Of a stretch of 64,000 nucleotides of DNA, positions 48,785 to 60,182 are shown piece after piece. The DNA is from Myrica gale (Eukaryota; Streptophyta; Magnoliopsida; Fagales; Myricaceae), in the NCBI GenBank assembly GCA_963930655.1, contig OZ005605.1, positions 21,707,501 through 21,771,500 of the forward strand. The letters are read 5' to 3'. The notes beneath the pieces were generated by a model. The model was not told the DNA's origin. It worked only from the letters and a program-made list of their open reading frames with translations, and ran no database searches. Positions within the stretch are counted from its first letter, which is position 1; the number at the start of each line of letters is the position of its first letter. The position numbers were made by a program, and so were the translations under genes.

Positions 48785-49900
48785 CCAGCCGACCAACAAC
48801 TTTCGGGTGCAATATGGTCAAAGATGTGTTCCTATGTGGGAATGGACACTTCAGGCTTACTCAAAAGTCCCCTGACCCATTCATCAATCCGGCCTTGCAG
48901 ATCTTGTTCTGCTCATGAAACTGCATAGTGGGTGCTAATCTTTCACATTATCGATGACTGAACAATGATAGCACTTAGAATCACATATATAGAATACCAA
49001 TCTCACCATTGTGGCAACATATTCCCGAATATGAAAAACTCTGTATATTGCCCCCATTCTTGTATCAAATTAGATAATAGATACATATAGAAATTCACAA
49101 TGTTTAAAGCATTTTGTCTTTAACTTATGTGTGTAGGGTATGGAAGTAACGACACCACTGCGGGTTACTTAACCCACCGTAAACCTCTCTTGTTGTGTCG
49201 GTTGTTCGTATAACCCCTCTGATATTAAATTCTTTTTTCCCACATATCTTTGCTGGAGCTGAGTATCAGCAATGTCTAGAATCGATTTTCTCTCTCTCCG
49301 TTCTAGATTTTGTACGGAGCATATGTCGAATTTGAAATGCCATCAGCTATGCAGATCTGCAGTGTAGTCAACTAGAATGGAGAGAGAGAGAGAGAGAGTA
49401 GACATTATGTTCCCAACTTTTTTCCTCCTGGTAACTCGTTCTTCCACTTAAACTGAGTGACATCCACCAGCCAGTGTGGATAAGCTCGGAGATGATGGCA
49501 GCTTGATCTGAATCTAATGGTGGTGAGAGCACAATTGTGCACTCATACGTACGCATGGGTTGATAAGCTCTTGCTTATCGGAGTACTCAAGGTGAAGCAG
49601 ACATAAATAATAAACTTTTCTCTTTCTTTCTTTTTTCTTTCCAAAATTAAATGTAATTTTAAAACTCCTTTTCTGCGTTTTGTTTTTGGATAGTCCTGGA
49701 GATGCATTCAAGTAACCCAGAGACGAATAAAAATGCAGGATTCTCGTCTTTTTCCTTTTTCAATGAATCTTCAACTTCATCCCAAAGGTTAACCAATATT
49801 ATTTGAAACGGAGATCTCCACCCTTGGGAGATGTCCTCAGCAACGAGGAACAAATAAACAGTAAGCTTCAAGCGTTAGAGAGAAGGAAAGGTGCTCATTT
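48785..49900. other. RLP4 3' region and intergenic sequence
   Basis: Probable RLP4 3' UTR, then a (GA)n tract at 49379-49399. No gene supported. Confidence 0.45.
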
Positions 49901-49907
49901 TCATCAG

Positions 49908-50590
49908 CGGTGGCGGTTTACCGGTACCGGTACCATAATCGATAGAGCGGTTATTGTGCCTTAGTGGTGCAGTGGCGTGTCAAATATATAATTCCGTTAA
50001 TTGTGGTGACGGTCACTTACATTACCGTTAATCACCTCTAGTTTAGATTTGAGATGATTATTAATTAAGTGACATACTTTTAATTAGACTTTTGTTAGAA
50101 TATGTTAGTTGATTTATGTCACATTGTTGGACACTTTTATTAGACTTTAGTCTTTTATGTTTGAATATGATATTATATTGAACTTTTTGACAGCTTATTA
50201 TATTTGTTATGAGTATTAATGATTATGATATTATGTTTGAATATGTTATGATATTTGTTCATCTGATATGATTATTGATTATGATATTATGTTACAAAAT
50301 TTAAACAGACTATATAATATTTGAATGATTATATTTATTGCTTATATATGGACATCAAATGGTCTTAAAGGTCCAAAAAAAGTCTAAGGAAAACAGTGAA
50401 AAAAAATATAAAGTAAAGAAAAACATTTTGTTGGCCCAACGGTTACACGGTTTAAGCAGTTACCGTCTAACCGTTACTGGTAATACCGTCATCGACAAAG
50501 ACGGTAATTGTGCTTTAGCAGTGCGGTGACGATGTCAAATATGTGATTCCGTCAATTGCGGTAACGGTAACGATTTTCACCAAATCGTCA
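49908..50590. repeat. MITE-like element with internal direct repeats
   Basis: Begins near accggtaccggtacc (49920). It contains two diverged copies of a roughly 95-bp unit at 49933-50036 and 50487-50581 (tgtcaaatatataattccgt and tgtcaaatatgtgattccgt). The accggtacc motif also occurs in the element at 54344-55050, so the two may be related. No coding capacity. Confidence 0.55.
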
Positions 50591-51143
50591 CCTACATTAC
50601 TATTATATCTAGAGAGATGCGTTAGCTAGATAAAAATGAGAAAGAGACATAGAGAAGGGGAGGAAGAAAGAATAGAGGATGGATTTAACGGAGGTGATCC
50701 ATTGGGTGCTTAGACAAATAAATGGTATGCCCAATGGGGCTCGCTATGATTTGGAAAAACGAAAAGTAGCAAAGAGTAAAAAAAAATGGAAATATTAATT
50801 CAGAACCACACGTGTCTCAAGAAATAGTAATGTAAAGGTCCTTACACTAAAAACAAAAACAAAAAAAAGTTTGAAAAACTTTAGTAAAAGAAAATACGTC
50901 GTTCACGTGAACATGCGTCTGGTAGCTGCAACAGTCTTTAGTCATTCACCTACATCACCACCCCCGTACGACTTTCCCATTTTACCTTTAGGTCCAAACC
51001 TCTGCTATTGGACCACTCACAATAAATTTCTCCCTGCCTTCGCAGTCCCAGCCCAGTCAAACACGCCAACCACAACTCGGCTTCTCCCCTCGGACCCCAA
51101 CTCGGGCTGTCTCCTCCAACTCAGACACCTCCTATGTACCTTC

Positions 51144-51327
51144 CACGTGGGAGCGCTCTGACACACCCTTTCCTCCCCGGAACCATTATAACAGTTACCC
51201 CTCCATTCACTATTCGACACGCCACCCACCAAAATCTCATCGAATATCATGAATAATCATCCAGTTTTCGCATAAGAAAACAAACAAAAACGGCAGGCGC
51301 CGTACAGAATAGGTAGGGCTGACGTCA
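51144..51327 (+). promoter_or_regulatory. G-box and TGACGTCA element upstream of the ERF gene
   Basis: A perfect G-box CACGTG lies at 51144-51149 and a palindromic TGACGTCA at 51320-51327, both bZIP-type binding sites. They are 470-650 bp upstream of the ERF ATG. Function is inferred from motif only. Confidence 0.5.
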
Positions 51328-51601
51328 ACGCTCTGCGCCGAGAGAGTAGTTTCTCTCTCGTACACACACTTGACAGCCCCACAGCTTCCCACCCCAGCGT
51401 ACACGTCTAATCAGGCGGCGGCTCTGTGCTTTTACTGGCCCCACTCTTACCTTTGTTTGCCTGCGTCTCAGGAACATGTTCTCCCCAATCTCAGCCATTG
51501 GATCACATTTGTAACAAAATGAGAGCTGTAAGGACGATCATACGGTTTAGGAGAGAGGGAGATAGTAAATGCGAGGAACATAGGAGGTGGGCCAAATTTG
51601 T

Positions 51602-51609
51602 TATATAAG
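51602..51609 (+). promoter_or_regulatory. TATA box of the ERF gene
   Basis: TATATAAG, 188 bp upstream of the ATG. This implies a CT-rich 5' UTR of about 150 nt. Confidence 0.65.
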
Positions 51610-51796
51610 CAGGAGGTCATGCCGTCCAGCCGACGATTACGGGAGACCTAGTGGGTCCCTCACTTTTATACACACCCACACAGCTCTGTCGACCCTAGCT
51701 CTCTCTTTCTCCATTGCTCCCCCCGGTCGCTCTTTTCCTCTTCTGTCTCCCTCCCGTGTGCGTGTTTTTGTTTTGAAGCTTCTCTTTGGATCTGTT

Positions 51797-52282
51797 ATGG
51801 CGTCCGCTCGTGAAGGACACTACAGGGGGGTACGTAAGAGGCCATGGGGTCGCTATGCAGCTGAGATACGCGACCCTTGGAAGAAAACCAGGGTTTGGCT
51901 GGGCACGTTCGACACACCGGAAGAAGCTGCACTTGCCTACGACGGCGCAGCTCGCTCCCTCCGCGGGGCCAAGGCGAAGACTAACTTTCCTCCTCCCGTC
52001 ACCGCCGGTCTTCCCCTCGACCTCAACCTTCCCTCCGGCCACTGGAACAACCCCTCCCGCCGCCTCTTCCTTGGTGAGTTCTTGCAGACTGGAGTTCTCA
52101 AGGACTTGAGTTGTGGCGCCCAGGCCGAGTCCTCGTCCCCGGCTAAGAGAGAAGGTCCTGTTACTGTCTCTGCTGTTGGAGCTGGAGCACCTGATCAGAG
52201 CTCTTCCACGGCATCGTTCCTTGGGCTCGTGCGCCGAGGTTTGCCCGTTGATCTGAACGAGCCTCCTCCGTTGTGGCTTTGA
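51797..52282 (+). CDS. ERF12: ERF-family transcriptional repressor with EAR motifs (ERF12-like, intronless)
   Basis: Nuclear AP2/ERF group VIII-type repressor of 161 residues, single exon as usual for ERFs. The AP2/ERF domain fills about residues 7-65: [20 protein letters not shown], then [19 protein letters not shown] and AKTNFP. It has the Ala and Asp positions of ERF (not DREB) DNA-contact residues, consistent with GCC-box binding. Two DLNxxP-type EAR repression motifs are visible: LDLNLP after the AP2 domain and VDLNEPP at the very C-terminus. The N-terminus [11 protein letters not shown] matches ERF12-type proteins. The frame is open upstream, but the ATG at 51797 is the family start. 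ERF12 is preferred by synteny; ERF11 or a close paralogue is possible. Confidence 0.92.
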   Translation: MASAREGHYRGVRKRPWGRYAAEIRDPWKKTRVWLGTFDTPEEAALAYDGAARSLRGAKAKTNFPPPVTAGLPLDLNLPSGHWNNPSRRLFLGEFLQTGVLKDLSCGAQAESSSPAKREGPVTVSAVGAGAPDQSSSTASFLGLVRRGLPVDLNEPPPLWL

Positions 52283-53939
52283 ATGAAATGCGCGGGCTGT
52301 CTAGGTTTTTTTTTCACGGCGCCGTTTTGCATCTCTAATCACTTCCAAATATCCCTGTTTTTTCGCTTTAAGTTCCTCTGGTTTTGAGCGTTTGAGAGGG
52401 AGTGACCAAAGAAGATCTTATGAAATGAAAACCTCATGTATATACTGTTCCTGTGTTCTTGGTTTTTGTTTCCATTAAACTCCTTCCGTATAGTTCTTTT
52501 GTTTCGGTTTCTCTACGTATTCTTCTAGAAACTTCCTAGGTTTTACCCTGATCATCGGCTAAACGACCTCGGTCAGTCTCTTGATACGTTTCTCTTAGGC
52601 CCACTGATCCCAAACGGTGATTATATATATATATGGCGTCCTATAATTTTTAGCTGGGGACTCATGGTGGCTGAAGCGCGAGCGTAGAACGAGAGTAGGA
52701 TTAGATTGGTTTGAACGCCGAACTACAAAAGGCTGGCTGGCTTTGTTATCGGAGAGCGCGAACTGCTAAGCAAGCGTGTGCGCTCAAGCATAATAGCATG
52801 CCTTTTTTAGTCACGTAGCGGTGATCATTTTTAGCATTTAATGGTAAGACCCACTCGTTGTTTTGTCGCGCGTGTCAATGTCTTTTTCTTTATCTAATGA
52901 TCACCTAAGAACGTTGTCTAGTAGCTACCGAGATCGATGCTACGAGAAAGTCCTTACCTAAGAACGGTATGTGTCTATTGGGAGACCCAATAGATATACA
53001 CACGCGGCGGAGGACATTAAAAGGTGTATTTTGAGTTCACATATACTTATTTTGTCGTGGTTATAGTGTAAGAAACAAAATTAGCAATCGATTCAGAAAA
53101 AAATCCGAGTAGAATTCTGTTTGGTTTTGTAAGTGACATTTGTAACAGTCTAATTTTTTTTTTCAAAAAGATTAGTTAAAAGTGTTCTTAAAACTCCTTA
53201 AATTATTATAAATTCAGTTCAATTTAATAAGTTCTTAATATAGAACTTTGGTTATCTTCAATTCATTCTGTTTTTTTTTCTACCCTAATTGAAATATGAG
53301 GTATTGGAATATATTTGTAATGCTGTTGATTGTCAATTTCGTATGCATTGATTGGACGGTGCTAGTGGTTTGGTCAATAGTCTTTGAGGTAACTTTTTTT
53401 GATACCATTGTCCAACACCATGTTACGCTTCTTTGAGACGACCCATTCGGCCCTATGAGTTTCGCCCACCATTATTTTAATTAAATAATAATAATCGAAG
53501 GAAAAAAAAATAACTTTATCCATCCATTATTTTAATTAAAATATAATAGAAGATGAATGCATCCTGCAGACGAGAGTCGTGTTTGGTTAGTGAGACGGGT
53601 AAAGTAGCAACAATATGGGTGGGTTTCAATAGTTTCCATGGATCGGGCAATGGGGAACAGTGGCGCGTGTATTCAAGTGGGGGACCTTTAAGTTTGGCCA
53701 TGGGCGCCGAGTGAGTCGACCCCAACATCTTGTGGTTCGGATAAGTCCGCTTTATTTGACGACGTCATTTTGTCGTTGTTAGGAAATGAGGCGCGTTGTT
53801 CATATGCTGACGGCTTTGGTTCTCCCGCTTTAACTACAGTAGCTCCTCTTTTCCTTCTTGGAATACGTGGTCCAATCCCACGTTCAACCAAAATATAACC
53901 ACCCTTCAAGACACCGGTCAAATCTTATAGGCAGGCTAC
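52283..53939. other. ERF 3' region and intergenic sequence
   Basis: The ERF 3' UTR is followed by unique-looking A/T-rich sequence with a short (TA)n tract at 52623-52633. The minus frame at 53688-53921 (GIGPRIPRRKRGATVVKAGE) resembles no family I know and is not called. Confidence 0.45.
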
Positions 53940-54330
53940 CGAGACTATACTCTCGCAAAATATTTGCAACTATAAAAATAATCTCTTTTTATCAAAATTA
54001 TCTCTTCTAATTTTGCATCAATATTTATAAATAAAATTTTAAACCTCCAAAAATTTTAACATACAAATACCATTTGATTAGTCCACAAACTCCCTTATCT
54101 TCTTTTAAATTTATAATTATATTTTATTATGTATAAATACTTGTTTGAACCCGTCCCAATTATTTGTGATTAATATTAAAAAATTTATTAATTTATTATT
54201 ATTATTATAATATTTATTAAAAATCTTCTATCTTCACTTTTCACCAACTCCCATAAAATATCTTTACTTTTTCACAAACAATAATATTTCACAAACCCCA
54301 ATACCCAAAATTTTGACACTGAAATAACAC
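53940..54330 (-). repeat. MITE-like interspersed repeat, copy 2
   Basis: The reverse complement contains gtgtcaaaattttgggtatt, then gtgaaaaagtaaag and attttatgggag, matching in order the element at 14940-15135. It is very A/T-rich and about twice as long, so the copies differ by insertion or decay. Confidence 0.5.
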
Positions 54331-54343
54331 CTATTACTAGAGT

Positions 54344-55050
54344 TGTGCATAACCGGTGGTGGTGACAGTTATGCCCTCCACCACCACCTTTAAGGGAAGA
54401 AATTGGCCCCTAACGGTAGTGGTTTCGACGGTGGCGGTAGCGGGTACCGCTACCTAAACCGGAGATCACAAATCCAACAATCGCACAAATCCAACATCTA
54501 ATCGCAACAAATTCAACAAAAAAAATCACACAAATCCAATAGATAATCGTACAAATCCAACAGCTTATCGCAACCAAATCGCAACAAATGGCACAAAAAT
54601 CCACAAATCCAACAGCAAATCGCAAAAGAATCCCAAACCCAGTAGCAAATCGCAAAAGAAAACCCAAGCCTAGCAGCAAATCGCAACAAAACTAGAGGGA
54701 AGGGGAGAGTGAAAGAGAGAGAGCTGCGGGGGGTGCGGCTGTCGTTGCTTCTTGCAGAGGGGGGGTGCGGCTGTCGGCTGAAGGAGGGCTGCGACCTGCG
54801 GGGCTGAAGGAGAAATAGATGGCAGTCGGGGTGAGGGCTGTGCGAAATGAGGGAAAAAAACCCTAACATGCTAAATAAAACGACGTCGTAGCGTCTTAAA
54901 AAAAACAGGTTTGGCGGTTTCACCACCCAACGCTGTTTGGAGAAAATGGCAACCGACACTGTTCCGCTTAGTAGCGGGAGCGGTGACTAGTACCGGTACC
55001 GGTGACGATGCGGATTAATCGGCTCACCCTTAGTATCGATGAACAGTCCT
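54344..55050. mobile_element. hAT-like MITE with internal short tandem repeats
   Basis: The left end, agttgtgcataaccggtggt, and the accggtaccggt motif near 54990 lie between two copies of attactag (about 54336-54343 and 55052-55059), which would be an 8-bp target duplication. The interior has degenerate tandem units around caaatccaac and agcaaatcgcaa (about 54466-54690). Those units alone create the long hydrophobic minus-strand open frames. Confidence 0.5.
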
Positions 55051-55059
55051 ATCTATTAC

Positions 55060-57190
55060 TAGATTTAGAAGTTTATTTTTAATAAGAAAAATATGTACAC
55101 TCAGGTCATGTACTTGGCCTTAGAAAGTCGGGTACCAAATTTGAATTGCTTGCGTAGAAGGATGGAATGAACAGAAATCTTTTTAGTATTCGAGTACATA
55201 TTTATATTATATATATGGTAAACAATGGAATTAATTATATTTTGTGGGTGATAGAAAGTCAGCAAAAGATGAAAATTTGATTAATATAAGTTCAACCTTT
55301 ACATATACTTTTCTCTTCCCTTTTCATTAACTTACAAGATTCACACGAAAGGAGGACAACAGTTTAGGATAAACAAACCAAGGAACGGCAGCCTAGAAAA
55401 AAAAAAACCAAGGAACGGCACGTGAATGAGATGGCGCCCCCTAATATCTTGGTCAATGTTAGCTTTTATGACGGTGGTAGTTGGAAAGAATAGTATTAAA
55501 AATATATGAATATATCAAATAACAATTTATGTGTCATTTTCAAATAAAGCAGAAGAAAAAGTGTAGGCTATCGAGAACATCTCTCGCAATCTAAATCCAC
55601 GGATCAATATAAACCTTTCATTTCGCAAAGAGATATCATAAACTATTATTAACATATAAAATCAGAATGAATCTTCAATACGACATGGTATTCCTAAACA
55701 AATACATAAAATCCACTACTAAAAACGGCATCAAATGGTGCAAATCATTGGCCCACCGCCCGCACTCTAGTGTTGTCTGTCAAATCTCCCATTAATTCTC
55801 AAACTTTGGACACCATTAGGAGGATGGAAAAATACTCACGCAAAACTCAATCCTCTCATTTTAATAAGTGAAACTCACCTAAATCTTTAGTTTTCATTCA
55901 AAATAAAATATAATAAATTTATTATTCAATTAATCTCTCTTTATTTTCTTTTACTAAATTCAATACTTCAATATTTTTATCGCTCTAATATTTTAACCAT
56001 GAAACGCCACCGGACTAACCCGGTAGAATTAAAAAACACAGATTATCAACAGAGAAAAATCATATGATATGTTGGGAAAATCGAGGCAGAGGATGCACAG
56101 GGGAGCCTTCTCGTCGGTATCTGGAAGAGGTGGGGGAAACGAAATTGTCAGGGAAGTACAGGGTGCAGAGACCAGTCAGTGAATAAGTTTTCCGCTAAAA
56201 AGAAAGATTCACCCGCACACGCAAAGTTCCCCGCCCTCTTATTCTTCTTACACACTCTCACCTAATCTTAGCGTCAGCACTCAGTAATGGACCACCATCA
56301 GTGCTGCTGCCCTGTACCTGCATCTGCACCGAGCCGGCCGTCATATCAACTCTTACAACGACCGATTTGACCTCTCTGCGGTCCCCACGTTCCGTTCTTT
56401 TTCCCCCTCCAAAAGACAGAAATTTATGACACCGGTAAATATTTAATACTTTTTCTCCCACGAGGATGTGCTGTACCTGTGTCGTGCGAGGTGGGACCGA
56501 CGAAATGCACGTGGCGAGACTGCAGGGGTGGTCCGGTTTTCTAGGCCCCTCCCCCCCGCGAGCGAATGTGTCGGCAGCAGAGGCGTCACGGCGGTCTAAC
56601 GTTACCAGCACACGCTCGCACACACCCACGCGCATTTAAAGAAAAGGTCGAAAACTGGGGGTGGAACCTTTTTTGTTGTTGGCGTTGGTGTCGTTTGTCG
56701 TACAAAAACACCGTGACCCTGTCGGTGACTGCTGCGGCGGTCCGACGTCGTTTTCGAAAGTGGTGGCTCGTCCAATCAGGTGCATTGGTTAAACTGCTCC
56801 GTTAAGTTGGCGGTGGTGACGCAGAGGACTCAATGTCCACATTGGAAATGTTGTCGTGCTAATCATCATCATGACAAGTCATGGACATGGATGCATTAAC
56901 ATCGTGATCGCGGATGATGAGTCATCATGCACAATGAATGTGAGGGTTTGGGGCTTTGTTTCTGGAACTGCCGAACGTGGCAGAAGCACCAGTCTCATTA
57001 TTGAGGGTCCCTCTTCAACTTCATTGTCTCGCTCGCTTGTCACCGTCTGCTTTTTCATTTGTTGCTTAATTAAGGTGAAATTATTTCTCCTCGCCTCTTT
57101 TAAGGTATAAATACAATTTTTAAAAAAAAAAAAAAAATTACAGTAATTTCATAAAGATATAAAATCAGTTTACGATAGAGGATCAATGGT
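55060..57190. other. Intergenic, no gene supported
   Basis: A/T-rich to about 56060, then GC-richer sequence at 56100-57050. An open frame of 125 codons on the minus strand at 56258-56635 has no recognisable domain. CT/GC-rich promoter-like sequence might belong to an unannotated transcript. Confidence 0.4.
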
Positions 57191-57195
57191 AAACG

Positions 57196-58645
57196 TGTCA
57201 CACCCCAGACCCAGCAGGATCTAACCGTAGACTTTTTCATTGAACAAAATTTCAAATCACTCAAAATATATAATTCATTTATTCCAAATAAACTTAAATA
57301 TATAGTCCTCACTTTCAAAATCATAAACTTAAATAAAAGTCTCAATAAAACAAAATGTCATGTAAAATAAAACTTAATTCTCATCTATCCAGCCCGCATT
57401 ACATCTAAGCTTGTTCCTCAGCATGCTCTCCATACTTTTCTGGAAATTAAAATATATTAACGGAGTGAGTTCGACAACTTAGTAAGCGGAGAATAAAAAA
57501 AATTTAATAATAATATTTTTAAAATAATTTCCAAATGACTTTTTTTTCAGTAGTTCAGAAATTTCCCTTAGGCAATATCAGTAAGCCATATTTACCCTAA
57601 GGCAGGGTTGTGCCATCACTCCGAAGAATAGATGCACCAGTAATCAGTAATCAATAATCAATGAGTTGGTACCAACAGAGACAATAATCAATAATACACA
57701 TTGTTACAGGGATTTCAGAACATAAAACAGTAATTAAAACATAAAATCATATTTCAGTATAAACAATAATTGTATAACAATGAATCCAATAATTCAAAAC
57801 AGACTTTAGTAAAATTTTCAAAACCCGTCATTTCATATTATCGAGGAAAAATCTATCGTTACCCTGCTTACCTGACTCGCTTGAAAAATCAATATCCCCG
57901 CTATGAGCACAACCTAACAGTAATCCGAAAAATAATTAGGGATCGAAACGATATTTGCAACTTGAATTTCACGTTGCATAATTCGTTCAAACATTTGAAA
58001 CAAATTAAACATGTGATTGGAGTAGAGAAACATCAGAGCATACTCACACTGCTTAAGAGCCGAAATTCTACATTGCTTAAAAGCCGAAATTCTTCAAGAA
58101 CCAACAGTGAGATAGAAAGGGAGAAAGAGCTCAAAAATGATTGTGAGGTCAGATTTGAGAGGTGTGCTTGACCTCTGAACGAGCTCCCCCTTTTATAGGT
58201 GAGGAGAACCCAAGATTTGGCCGAAAAATACATTGAATCTCGTTTGAAACTTATGGTTTTTCGCAATCCATCATTAAACACAATAAATCGCATGGTTGCT
58301 GAGAAACTTCGAGATCTTTACGTTGGAGTTGAAAAGACTACTCAAATCAAACGAAAATGGGTGTAACAGATGAGGAAATGAAGTGAAAGAGTGAGAAAAT
58401 TAGGAGAGAGAAAACCTAAAGGTCGCCGAACAGGTACTGGAACAAGGAAAATCGAAGAGGTTTTTAGGGTTGAGGAAGAAGACAATCAAAACACAACGTT
58501 TAAATAATTTAAAACTTCATTTAAACTTAACAAAACATCAGGCACCTCAGTGGTCTTACGCGCGCCTCTTTTCTCTCCCAAGCGCCCCAGTTCGAATCCC
58601 CTTGCGCATGTTTTGTTTCATTTTTTAAAAAAATGGGTTATCACA
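57196..58645 (-). mobile_element. Solo LTR, 1450 bp, with 5-bp target duplication
   Basis: The plus strand begins TGTCACACCCC and ends GGGTTATCACA. It is flanked by a perfect aaacg at 57191-57195 and 58646-58650. On the minus strand a TATA box (ACCTATAAAAGG, near 58189-58200) precedes a probable transcription start, so the LTR is in minus orientation (TGTGATAACCC...GGGTGTGACA). A small internal duplication (gccgaaattct, twice, at about 58060-58093) is present. No internal coding domains adjoin it. Confidence 0.88.
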
Positions 58646-58650
58646 AAACG

Positions 58651-60182
58651 AATATGGAATCACATCACTAATTTGATATTTTTTTATCTTAAGGACTAAT
58701 TCAATTTTCGCGTATATCACATGAACTGATTGTATATTTATCTCCTATTTTTAACAAACAAATAACAATTATTGGGACGCAGGAAGGAAACCTTTTCGCT
58801 TTCAAATTCTCCTGCATTTCCCTTTCAAATCACTATTCTCTGTTTCTGTTTAGCATGTGTTTTTCTTACGTGCAAATTGCAGGGAAAGAAAATTCAACTC
58901 GGAGCTAAAACTTGGTTGGACGATACTAAACAGCCAAGGTGTGACTTGTGAGTTTCATCAATTTGAATATCAAAATTATGCCTCGAGAAGAAGTTGAAGT
59001 AGAATCGGACTAACCTAGCAGAGTTTTAATCAAGTTGGTACAACCCATCAATTCGATAGTTTTAAGGTTATGAGTTTGAATCCGAACATAAGTTGAAATA
59101 GCTTATAAAAATAAAGCTTGACCTTGAAATTGGTGGTCTTGTTGTTATTGCGGTGACGGGTTCGCCTAGTAAACAATACGTATGACTCGAACATGATATT
59201 TTGCAGTGGAATTGCTCCTATAGTCATGCTAGGAAGAAGAAGACGAGGAAAAAATAAAACGAAGAAAGTAGAATCGGGCTACTGTTGCAAATAGAGGGTT
59301 TACAAAACAACGGGCTAACCACTTTGGTGGCTTTGTGCCTTCTGCAGTACTAAACGAAAGAGACGTAATTTGCAGACGTGTTGGCCGCCGTATAAGTTAA
59401 CCGTGCGGTCATAATCACAACATAGAAGTTGGGCGGAGAACCAGAATCCAGCCACATACTGCTCCTAATCAACGTGGGACGCACAAATCCTCATGACATC
59501 CAAGCGAAATTCCTTAGGAGGCATACATATCGATATGCTTCTTGGTCATGATGATGGAAAGGAAGTAAGACTTGCACCATACAACTGATGCGTAGTATTT
59601 TCAGGTACAAATCGAAGACCTGGTCGATTCCTGAATTTATAACTCCAGTTGAAGCACTTGAAACTGCCCAACTTTGCAAGACAGGTTTACGTGCCCAAAA
59701 AGGCCCACAACTATTGGATTCTCCTAGAAAGATAGTATTTAATTTGTTTATTCCAAGAAACCACACAAAATAGTATTGTTTGTAAGTGTTGGTGTTCTAC
59801 CTTGATGCTTAACTACAACAACATATTGGGATAACGGGAAAGGTCCCAATTACTGAGATCTGAAGGACAATTCTAAAAGGTCAAATTTTGTAGGCTGAAG
59901 CAACATTGTCAAGAAGATAATCATCATTCACCTTAATTATCGCACATATACTAGAAGAGCATTTTTACGACTTCAGAACTATTTAATTAGATGACATACT
60001 AACTTCTCTAAGAATTTCTCCAAATTACTGCTAACGATGGGAAACAATAAGGACAATGGCCATATCGGAAGGCCATCCTCCTGCACTGCCTTGTATTAAT
60101 GTTGCCGTTGACACTTGACACTCGCTTAATGCTATGTACCTCCTATCTTTTGCGTGGTTGAGTACTTGGCTTTCATCAATTT
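58651..60182. other. Intergenic and Yippee-like gene 3' UTR
   Basis: No supported gene. Two overlapping short open frames near 59490-59770 on opposite strands have no recognised similarity. Confidence 0.4.

Noticed and set aside
51587-51796. 70-codon N-terminal extension of the ERF frame
   Set aside because: CT-rich leader just after the TATA box; the family start is the ATG at 51797.
54410-54959. Two long hydrophobic minus-strand open frames (LLRFAVGF, WICVIFFVEF)
   Set aside because: They arise from short degenerate tandem repeats inside a MITE, not from a membrane protein gene.
56258-56635. 125-codon minus-strand open frame in GC-richer DNA
   Set aside because: No domain or family resemblance, no splice context and composition typical of chance openness in GC-rich DNA.
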